A DNA stretch of 64,000 nucleotides from CBDCUQ01 sp965222835 (GTDB lineage: Bacteria; Pseudomonadota; Alphaproteobacteria; Rhizobiales; Hyphomicrobiaceae). The notes under the pieces are model-generated. The model made no database searches and was not told the origin of the DNA. It was given only the letters and a program-made list of their open reading frames with translations. The position numbers were made by a program, and so were the translations under genes. Shown here one piece after another: positions 33,396-40,468 of this stretch. The DNA is taken from contig CBDCUQ010000001.1 of assembly GCA_965222835.1 (NCBI GenBank), positions 372,001 through 436,000 on the forward strand, in the 5' to 3' direction. Every line of letters starts with the position of its first letter. Position 1 is the first letter of the stretch.

Positions 33396-34106
33396 CTACA
33401 AAGCGGCCGACTTCATCCGCTGCAATGCGGCCAACAATTTCGCGCGATCATAGCCTCTATACCAGTCAGTCGTATCGCGGCGAACCTCCACATCGTCATG
33501 ATCGAAAGTTGCCGCCGCCTTTCCGTTCTTGCCGACCGAAAAGATGAATGGTATCGAACTCTTATAGAATTTGCGTGCGTCCAACTCCGCCAAAACCTTT
33601 GCGCCATTGGGTGCATACTGCGCATCGATGTGCAGCAAAACAAAGTTCTCGGCCACATAGTTGTTGAGCGCTTTTGCCTCGGCTGAAACATCCCGACCTT
33701 CACGCTCATAGAGCGTGGATGTTTCTCTTGTCTCCGGCGCCTCCGGGCTACCGTATGTGTAGGCAAACCGCGTCGTTTGCCCATGAACGTACTTTTCGAA
33801 GACGTGGCACCATATACACCACTCGGCACCGTAAGAAATGAGCAGAACTTTGTTCTCACGCTTGGCTCGCTCCCGCCCGGCATTCAGTAACGTCAACTGA
33901 TCGGAGCACTCGTCGTAGAGCCTCGCCCGCCCGCCCCGGCACGACTTGTCCAACGTCTCAGGTAACGTGGAGACCTTCTTGGTTCCCGTCACAATCGGCG
34001 GTTTTGCATCGGCGCCAATCGACAATCCCGGCGGATTGCCTGAACACCCCGCCAACACGGGCACGAGCAAACAACAACACCTGGCGATGGCCAATTTTGG
34101 AGACAT
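33396..34106 (-). CDS. Thioredoxin-fold lipoprotein
   Basis: About 236 residues. The N-terminal signal ends with a lipobox (CCCLLVPVLAGCSGN), so it is a lipoprotein. The thioredoxin-like part has the redox motif WCIWC in 'LLISYGAEWCIWCHVFEKYV' and a strand 'ENFVLLHIDAQYAPNGAKVLAEL', followed by a cis-Pro-type loop 'SSIPFIFSV'. This is the thioredoxin_7/DUF255-like arrangement. ATG 34139, with AAGGAAG upstream, is an alternative start. It lies downstream of the retron on the same strand, but the 80-bp gap gives no evidence of functional coupling. Confidence 0.75.
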   Translation of the reverse strand: MSPKLAIARCCCLLVPVLAGCSGNPPGLSIGADAKPPIVTGTKKVSTLPETLDKSCRGGRARLYDECSDQLTLLNAGRERAKRENKVLLISYGAEWCIWCHVFEKYVHGQTTRFAYTYGSPEAPETRETSTLYEREGRDVSAEAKALNNYVAENFVLLHIDAQYAPNGAKVLAELDARKFYKSSIPFIFSVGKNGKAAATFDHDDVEVRRDTTDWYRGYDRAKLLAALQRMKSAAL

Positions 34107-34284
34107 GGCCCAATCCAAACGTCTATAACACGGTCCCATTGCTTCCTTAAAATATGTTCCAAAACCAGGTGCGCGCGAAGAAGGACACTGTATCGGTGAC
34201 AATTAGGGTCGTAAAATCGTCAGCCCGGTAGCGGTTGAGGGTAACCGCCCGACGCGCACTGCTTGAATCCGACCCAGAATCGGC

Positions 34285-35982
34285 TCACCCGAAAGGCCAC
34301 CACCAACGCCGTTTTTTCGGGGACTGGGTGTCCTGGCGTTCTGACGGTACCCCGCCCGAACGCGTGACCGGGACACTCGTCGCGGCAGCCTGACCCTTCG
34401 TGCCGCCAAACCAGGACTTCGCTCCTGATTTAGCTTCCGGTTTCGCCTCGGCCCGCCCGAGCGTGACCAGCACCTTTTCGACAACCGTGTCCGTGCCCCC
34501 ATCCCAGCTGTGATAGTTCTTGGCGCGAAGCAGCGGCAGCTTGCTGAGATCGGGCTTTCCGACCATGACCACAAACACGTTCTTCTGCCCCGTGATTTCC
34601 AGATCAAGCGCCGCATTGAGTTCCGCCAGCGGCCAGTCCTTTGAAATCGAAGACTGCGAAACGACCGCCACAACGGTCCGCGCCGCCCCGAGCGCTGTGT
34701 TGATCTTCTTGGTGAAGTTTTCACCCCAGGCAATGTGCTCCTCATCGAGGAACACGCGCACCTTCCGCTTCTCCAAAGCCGCTTGAATAGGACGAGCAAT
34801 ATCCGCCTTGTCTTCGGTTGCGTGACTGATGAAAACGTCGAAGTCATTCGCCCCAAACACCATCTGGCGAAGGAACCGCGAAGGGTTGGGATCGAGTGAG
34901 ACCAGCCGTCCGCACAGCTTCAGGAAGACCGGATCGTCCGTGCCCCGCACCATCTTGACATACGCCAGCTCGCCGTAAACGACCGCACGGAAACGCCGTA
35001 CCGCCCCATTGGAGTTCGCCAAGTGCGGCGAATGCTTGTACTTCAGAAAGTGCTCACGCGCCGCAGCCTCAATTCCAAACGTCTCCCAAGCATGCAGCAT
35101 GGCGCGCAATCTGCGAATGCGGGTCCTCTCGACATTGACCTTAGAATTGACGGTGATCCCGGTAACCGACTGCCGTTGATAAGGTGCTTGCACACGCACC
35201 TTGCCGGCGTTGATGCGGAACCCTGATCCCTCGATCGCTGAAATCAGAGCGTCGCCCGGAATGACAGACACTGGGGCATCGCCCTCACCCTTGACAGACC
35301 GCGTGATCGTGGCAATGGACGGTGGAAAATTCGGTTGATCGGTCGAGAATGTGATGTCGTCCGCATAGCGCGAGTAATGCAACCGGTTCTCACGCGCGAG
35401 CCGTAGAAGCTTCCGGTCAAGACCGCTCGCAATGAAGTTGGACAGCACCGGCGACGTCGGCGCCCCCTGTGGCAAGCCGTTGTCGTACGTGCAGATCTGC
35501 GCCAGCACCGTCGCCGCCGGACCCTCAAGCGAAAACGGTGGCGCCATGAAGAGCCCCCGCACACGGCCGAAGTTGATCGACGGAAAGAAGTCGGCCAGAT
35601 CGATATTCAGAACCCACCGCCGCCCGACATGCGCCGCCGCGTTGGTGAGAATGCTGCGTGCCGGAATAAAGCCATGCGCAGCGGGATGGGCCCGGTACGC
35701 GCCCTGTAGCAAAGGATTGAGCGTCTCCTGACAACGGCGCACGACGCCATTGGGCGACGATATACGCCGCATGCCGCCCGAACGCTTCGGAATCTTGAAG
35801 TGAACGTAGCGCGCCTCCTCAGGCGCACGATAAAGCACATAAAGAAGCCGGTTCAGGCGCTCGTCCAATAAGGTTGCGACGTCAGCCGCCGTCGCCAGCG
35901 GCCGGCCTTTGAGAACGAAGGGAGAGAAAGACTCAGCGGAAGGAGGCTCGTGTGCGCCAGTATCGCTCAAATTGTCTGACAC
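34285..35982 (-). CDS. Retron-type reverse transcriptase fused to a TIR domain
   Basis: 565 residues from GTG 35982, with GGAAGAGAG ten bases upstream; TTG 36003 is the alternative start. Reverse transcriptase part, about residues 50-340: 'HFKIPKRSGGMRRISSP', the retron NAxxH motif as NAAAH (114-118), 'VLNIDLADFFPSINFGRV' (catalytic Asp), 'LPQGAPTSPVLSNF', YADD (206-209), and the retron VTG motif in 'RQSVTGITVNSKVNV' (273-275). TIR part, about 380-500: 'DFDVFISHATEDK', 'VRVFLDEEHIAWGENF', and 'KDWPLAELNAAL', whose Glu (454) fits an NAD-hydrolysing TIR. A Lys/Arg/Trp-rich tail follows. A candidate msr-msd RNA lies just upstream. Retrons are anti-phage systems, and TIR effectors usually deplete NAD. 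I infer the same here. Confidence 0.9.
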   Translation of the reverse strand: MSDNLSDTGAHEPPSAESFSPFVLKGRPLATAADVATLLDERLNRLLYVLYRAPEEARYVHFKIPKRSGGMRRISSPNGVVRRCQETLNPLLQGAYRAHPAAHGFIPARSILTNAAAHVGRRWVLNIDLADFFPSINFGRVRGLFMAPPFSLEGPAATVLAQICTYDNGLPQGAPTSPVLSNFIASGLDRKLLRLARENRLHYSRYADDITFSTDQPNFPPSIATITRSVKGEGDAPVSVIPGDALISAIEGSGFRINAGKVRVQAPYQRQSVTGITVNSKVNVERTRIRRLRAMLHAWETFGIEAAAREHFLKYKHSPHLANSNGAVRRFRAVVYGELAYVKMVRGTDDPVFLKLCGRLVSLDPNPSRFLRQMVFGANDFDVFISHATEDKADIARPIQAALEKRKVRVFLDEEHIAWGENFTKKINTALGAARTVVAVVSQSSISKDWPLAELNAALDLEITGQKNVFVVMVGKPDLSKLPLLRAKNYHSWDGGTDTVVEKVLVTLGRAEAKPEAKSGAKSWFGGTKGQAAATSVPVTRSGGVPSERQDTQSPKKRRWWWPFG

Positions 35983-36033
35983 GACGGCAACGCTCTCTTC
36001 CAAACGCCACAGCCCCGCAGGGCGAGAAAAAGG

Positions 36034-36149
36034 AGCATCCCGTTCTTCGTACCTTACCTACGTATAGACCGCCTTGGCGGTCTATACGTAAAGCCGACAT
36101 TTGTTTTTCTACCGCAGGATCAACAGCAGACATAGAGGAACGGGATGCT
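36034..36149 (-). ncRNA. Candidate retron msr-msd non-coding RNA
   Basis: On the minus strand, directly upstream of the reverse transcriptase gene. Repeat a1 (36138-36149, AGCATCCCGTTC) and repeat a2 (36034-36045, GAACGGGATGCT) are exact 12-bp complements 92 nt apart. Inside, close to a2, TACGTATAGACCGCC pairs perfectly with GGCGGTCTATACGTA (36059-36073 / 36076-36090, loop of two), the expected msd hairpin. The 5' half (36091-36137) would be msr, with at most a short CTGC/GCGG stem. The order a1-msr-msd-a2-RT matches known retrons, although 116 nt is short. The branch-point G is not assigned. Confidence 0.7.
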
Positions 36150-36453
36150 GGTGCCTTTATGCCGGGCACACGCTTCCACGGTCAAGCGTCGCTTTTGCAA
36201 GAGTGAGTTGCGCGAGAGCTTGAAACGAACAGGTGTGTCCGCCGCGTGACACGACGTTCCAAGCCAATCGAGCAAAAGCATCGGATCCGGGCGTTGTCAT
36301 GCAGCCCTGAAACTTGGAGAAACACAAGAACTGTGCGGATCGGAGAAGCGCCTCAAGACCTTAGGAGAGATCAGGCTCTAGTTGTGAGCTATTGCGCACC
36401 AAGAAAAAATTGCGTTAGCATCTTAGATATTCGCGCAGGATCCGAGAACTCCC

Positions 36454-37203
36454 ATGGTTTCGGCGATCGAACAAACGGGCCAGAACCAGCCCACGGGAGT
36501 TCCTAAGCTTAAAGTATTCATTTCATATTCGCGAAGCGACTTGGCATTTGCCGATGAACTTGCCGCTGGGCTCGACTTTCAAGGCGGCTTTGAAGTCCTG
36601 ATTGATCGGGAATCCATACATGAAGGTGAAGCCTGGAAGGCGCGACTTGGCAATCTAATTGCCGGCGCTGACACCATCGTCTTCGTCGTATCGCCCGCAT
36701 CAGCCGATTCGCAGATCTGCGCTTGGGAAGTCAAAGAAGCCGAACGGCTGTCGAAGCGCATCATACCAGTTCAGGCTACGCCACTGGATGGTGCGAAGCC
36801 ACCACCGCAGTTGGCAGCACTCAACTACGTGCGATTTGACCCGCATGAGGACGGGCGATCACGCTCCTTCATCGAGGACTTAGTCCGGCTGTGCCACACG
36901 CTTGACACAGATATTGATTGGCTGCGGGAACACACACGTTTGCTCACGCGAGCGAGGGAGTGGGATTCTGCAGATCGAACCGACAACCGCTGTTTGTTTC
37001 TGTGTGAAATCTCGACAGAGAATCGGCTGAAAGAGGACCAGGAGCAGAAGCTCCGGCTCTGGGCGATGCGGCTAAGTCTGGTCACCACCCGGAGAGACCT
37101 TGCCACCGATGTTTTGGCTCAGCGAGCTTGCCCCTGTCGCTTGGCACTTCCCCGAGCGCGTCGTCCTAAGTTCGAACATAAGCCGAAGCTTTCAAATTTC
37201 TAA
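36454..37203 (+). CDS. TIR-domain protein, probably truncated (TIR-NACHT/WD40 type remnant)
   Basis: 249 residues, divergent from the retron. Residues 18-150 form a TIR domain: 'LKVFISYSRSDLAFADELAAGL', 'LIDRESIHEGEAWKARLGNLI', 'TIVFVVSPASADSQICAWEVKEAERLSKRIIPV'. After 'DTDIDWLREHTRLLTRAREWDSADR' the sequence stops resembling the family, which normally continues into long effector or WD40 regions. The last 75 residues are basic and irregular (CPCRLALPRARRPKFEHK). I read it as a gene truncated or fused out of frame after residue about 170. It is related to, but not a copy of, the TIR part of the retron protein. Confidence 0.68.
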   Translation: MVSAIEQTGQNQPTGVPKLKVFISYSRSDLAFADELAAGLDFQGGFEVLIDRESIHEGEAWKARLGNLIAGADTIVFVVSPASADSQICAWEVKEAERLSKRIIPVQATPLDGAKPPPQLAALNYVRFDPHEDGRSRSFIEDLVRLCHTLDTDIDWLREHTRLLTRAREWDSADRTDNRCLFLCEISTENRLKEDQEQKLRLWAMRLSLVTTRRDLATDVLAQRACPCRLALPRARRPKFEHKPKLSNF

Positions 37204-37356
37204 TGATCCAATCGTGGCGCACGAATGTGCCGAAAACAATCAAGCGTTAAGCCGGCATTGACCAGGTCAGCAATTCATCGCCATTCATCTGGCACACTTT
37301 AATACCTTCCGTGTACCATTGGTCACTCGTTTGACAAACGTGGTAGGAAAACAGGG

Positions 37357-38610
37357 ATGACCACCATGTTAGGGAGCATAAGCGAGTCACTCATCCGCGA
37401 GGACGGCAGCATCACAGTCGTCTTTGCTGTAACGCTCCTGGTGATACTGACCGCTGCGGGAATAGGAACCGACTACTCCAACGCGCACAGGGCGCGCACC
37501 CTTGTTCAGACGAAGGTCGACGCCGCAGTGCTCGCGGGCGCGTCGGTAGAAAATGTCACCGAAGACGGCAAAAGCGCCGCAATCAAGTTTCTGGATGACG
37601 CCCTCGAATCCGAAAATATGTCGGATTCCGTGATCAGCAGGGTCGTCAGCATCGATCCCGACACAGGTGGCGTGAGTGCCACTGTCCGTGCCAGGATCAA
37701 TACCTATTTGCTCCAAGTTGTGGGCAAAGACACCATAGACCTGACTGTAACGGCCTCTGCAGCCCGCGCAAGGCAAACCCGCGTGCTCGACATTTCCATG
37801 TGCATCGATGCCACCGGTTCCATGCAATCCGTACTTGATGCCGTGAAGAACAACACGCTGTCCTTCTTCACGGAGCTCAACGCGGAGTTCGCCGCCCAGG
37901 GTATCGACTCCTTCGCCAGCGTGCGGGTGCGCCCAATCTTTTTTAGGGATTACGGTGGCAACTGGAGTTCCTACGATGTAGCCACCGGAGGATCCGTGGA
38001 CAAGTATCCCCTGGGCTTTGAGGCCCGTCCCGCAGGTGATTCGCGAAACTACGGCGACGACGTGCCGATGCGCGCAGCTCCTGACTTCTTTAACGCCACG
38101 ACCGATGCAGCATCGCTCTTCAGTTTCGTGGATCCGGAGGTGGAATCCGGCGGTGGCGACTACCCGGAATCAGCTCTCGAGTGCCTCAACGAAGCCATCG
38201 ACTCGCCGTGGCTGCGTCCCGGCGATGCCGTCGATACGGGCACCGGCACAATAAACGCGGATACTGTGTTCTCGGTCATCGCAATTTGGACCGACCAGGA
38301 CGTCCACGCACCCGGCTTCTCCTACAGCCTACTCAACAGCAATTACCCACCAGCTTCGAAGATGCCGCGGAACTATGCCGACCTCACGACCAAATGGAGC
38401 AACAGCACCAAGATCCCACAGGAGAACAAGCTGCTGGCCCTGTTCATTCCCACGGCGGCGCCAACAAGCGGCTGGGAGCCAATCATGGATTGGGATCGCC
38501 TCATGCGTGCCGGTACATTAACAGACGGCACGGATAACATGGTGAGGCGCATTGCCGAGGCCGTGGCCACGATTGACAGCGCCACCAAGGGCTCGCGCCT
38601 GACAAACTAG
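37357..38610 (+). CDS. TadG-like pilus-associated protein with von Willebrand factor A domain
   Basis: 417 residues. The N-terminal region 'REDGSITVVFAVTLLVILTAAGIGTDYSNAHRARTLVQTKVDAAVLAGA' is the TadE/TadG Flp-pilus N-terminal transmembrane signature. A VWA domain follows, with MIDAS-like 'DISMCIDATGSMQSV' and 'SFASVRVRPIFFRDYGG', then 'GGGDYPESALECLNEAI'. It likely stands in the inner membrane with a large periplasmic part. No tad/cpa cluster is present, so it is an orphan. AGGAAAACAGGG lies before ATG 37357. Confidence 0.85.
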   Translation: MTTMLGSISESLIREDGSITVVFAVTLLVILTAAGIGTDYSNAHRARTLVQTKVDAAVLAGASVENVTEDGKSAAIKFLDDALESENMSDSVISRVVSIDPDTGGVSATVRARINTYLLQVVGKDTIDLTVTASAARARQTRVLDISMCIDATGSMQSVLDAVKNNTLSFFTELNAEFAAQGIDSFASVRVRPIFFRDYGGNWSSYDVATGGSVDKYPLGFEARPAGDSRNYGDDVPMRAAPDFFNATTDAASLFSFVDPEVESGGGDYPESALECLNEAIDSPWLRPGDAVDTGTGTINADTVFSVIAIWTDQDVHAPGFSYSLLNSNYPPASKMPRNYADLTTKWSNSTKIPQENKLLALFIPTAAPTSGWEPIMDWDRLMRAGTLTDGTDNMVRRIAEAVATIDSATKGSRLTN

Positions 38611-38916
38611 CCAAGTTATTCTCCGGGACGAGGCCTACTGCAGTCGGACGCCGTCGTGGCGCCTTTCCGAGCAGTGTCTACGGCGCTCGTCTGCTGTCTG
38701 AGAAGCCACCCAACATCGCCACCGAAATTCCACGAACGTAACAAAGTTTTGCCCTCGCCGATTATTATGCAACGCGCGTTCGCGCGGCCATACGTCCGTG
38801 TGAACGCTAACACCTAACAGAGGAACCTGTTGGGCTGGCATCGCCGCCCGGATTGCTATGGCACAGCTGCTGATCTGATCATGCCTGTGTGGCGTCCGCC
38901 GTGTTGATGGCGGCCC
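38611..38916. other. Intergenic stretch between the TadG-like and ARPP-1 genes
   Basis: A 306-bp gap with no gene. A self-complementary CGCGCG-rich stretch (ACGCGCGTTCGCGCGG, near 38773) is the only structure seen. It presumably carries the promoter of the downstream gene. Confidence 0.35.
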
Positions 38917-39906
38917 ATGGTAATGATCTCGATGCATCTAACAGGACCTGTATCTCACAAGAACCTATCGGTGTACTTCGTGCACGGCGACCATGGCGCA
39001 TCCCCTGTGCCGCTGTCGTTGGATGAAGCGCTGCAGTCAAAGAAAGTAGAGGTAAAGGAGACAGGCGACATTGGTATGTTGACGATTCGGAACAAAGGAA
39101 AGGAAGAAGTCTTTATTCAACTCGGGGACATCGTGAAGGGCGGTTTGCAGGACCGCATTATCAAGGTCTCGACCATTCTGAAACCACACTCAAAGGAGGT
39201 TCCGGTTGAAACGCTTTGCGTGGAGAGCGGCCGCTGGGGACAAAGACAGGGAGAAGAACCCGCCAAGTTTACCCGCTCACGAACGTCGGCTCACAAGAGG
39301 ATGAAACTTGTTGTGGCATCAAGCATGGACCACGGCACGGAACGCATGCGCAACCTGGCCAGACTCAAAAAAAAGAGCCATGCGCAAGGTGCTGTCTGGG
39401 ACGAGGTTGATCAGCGTCAACAGGCCATGTCTTCAAGACTGGGATCAAACGTGAGACATGACCAATCTCCGACGAGCTACGAACTCTACCGAAACCATGA
39501 AGCGGTTGTGGAGCATCAGAACCACTACAAAGACGGACTACGTGCTGAGCAGGTTGAACAGTCTGATACCGTCGGCGTTTTCTTTGCGATGAACGGGAAA
39601 ATCCACAATGGCGAACTTTACGAGTCGCATGCGTTGTTCCGCAAGATGTGGGACAAAAATCTTGATGCCACGGTCAATGAGGCAATTTCTGAAACCAGAG
39701 ATACTGAGCAGCCGAGCCCAGCCCTAGCGAGCATTCAGACTCTCATCGCCGAGCTGAAGCAAGGCGAGGTCTCAGAGGCTCAGCTGTCCACCGATAGCTG
39801 GATCAAGAACTGCACGACCGAAAACGCCATGCTCATAGAGGCGCAGCGGGAAAACCGTTCGTGGGTTCATCGCCATTACGCGACAGGCCAAACGGTAGAA
39901 ACATAA
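38917..39906 (+). CDS. ARPP-1 / DUF6569 domain protein
   Basis: 329 residues (the start could be ATG 38917, 38926 or 38932; none has a strong ribosome-binding site). The N-terminal 130 residues fit the DUF6569 (ARPP-1) pattern: 'LTGPVSHKNLSVYFVHGD', 'PLSLDEALQSKKVEVKETGD', 'LTIRNKGKEEVFIQLGDIVKGGLQDRII', then 'SKEVPVETLCVESGRWGQR'. Later parts include 'HAQGAVWDEVDQRQQAM' and 'DTVGVFFAMNGKIHNGELYESHALFRKMWDKNL'. There is no signal peptide. The molecular function is unknown. As I recall, the family name comes from a domain found with ADP-ribosylation-type conflict genes. Confidence 0.72.
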   Translation: MVMISMHLTGPVSHKNLSVYFVHGDHGASPVPLSLDEALQSKKVEVKETGDIGMLTIRNKGKEEVFIQLGDIVKGGLQDRIIKVSTILKPHSKEVPVETLCVESGRWGQRQGEEPAKFTRSRTSAHKRMKLVVASSMDHGTERMRNLARLKKKSHAQGAVWDEVDQRQQAMSSRLGSNVRHDQSPTSYELYRNHEAVVEHQNHYKDGLRAEQVEQSDTVGVFFAMNGKIHNGELYESHALFRKMWDKNLDATVNEAISETRDTEQPSPALASIQTLIAELKQGEVSEAQLSTDSWIKNCTTENAMLIEAQRENRSWVHRHYATGQTVET

Positions 39907-40468
39907 TTGGCACATAAGGCCGGGGCGTTCCGTGCCCCGGCCGCACTCCGCTGCACTTGATTGGAATCCACGTGCCACATAGTGGTCCTGACCCGGCAAA
40001 CTAGTCCGGAGTGACTGCGAAAATTTCGGGCACGATCCTATTGGAAAAGGAGGGTAACAGATGCAGACAAACCTCATTGCGCCCAAAAATCTAATCCCCG
40101 CCTCCAAAACCTCGTTCATACTTCCCGGCGTCCCGCCGCACACGACCAGGGCCCAGGCTCGAGCTGGGAGTTTGGGAGCAGCGGGAGCGTGCCGGATACG
40201 CCATGCCCCTTCAGTGGTCATGGGGGCCGCTGCCGGTTGTGAGGCAACTCACAATCCAACTGCCGTAACGATGCGCGGCAGGGATGGTATGCCAACGGTC
40301 TGAAAAGGGGGCCCACCCCCGTCGCACGCGATAGAGCGGTGAGTGCCGCATCTATCTTTCCTTATACGAGGCTTCACCGCTCTATCCCCTGTTGGGGAAT
40401 GCTCTTTGACAACATGGCTTGAAATCGCTCCGGCACCGAACGTGCTTCGGAGCCGAACGCACGCCGCC
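39907..40468. other. 562-bp gap upstream of priA 3' end, with long inverted repeat
   Basis: No convincing gene; the 80-codon frame at 40061-40303 has no recognisable content. Arms 40331-40342 (ATAGAGCGGTGA) and 40374-40385 (TCACCGCTCTAT) are exact complements around 31 nt. A second structure with CTCCG/CGGAG lies near 40428-40453. The gap follows the ARPP-1 gene and precedes the end of priA, so convergent transcript ends are expected here. Confidence 0.45.

Noticed and set aside
36034..36149. Reading the 12-bp repeats as IS or MITE ends instead of retron RNA
   Set aside because: The position directly before an RT with NAAAH and VTG motifs, the order of a hairpin nearest the RT side and the lack of a target duplication favour msr-msd. 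This alternative is not fully excluded.
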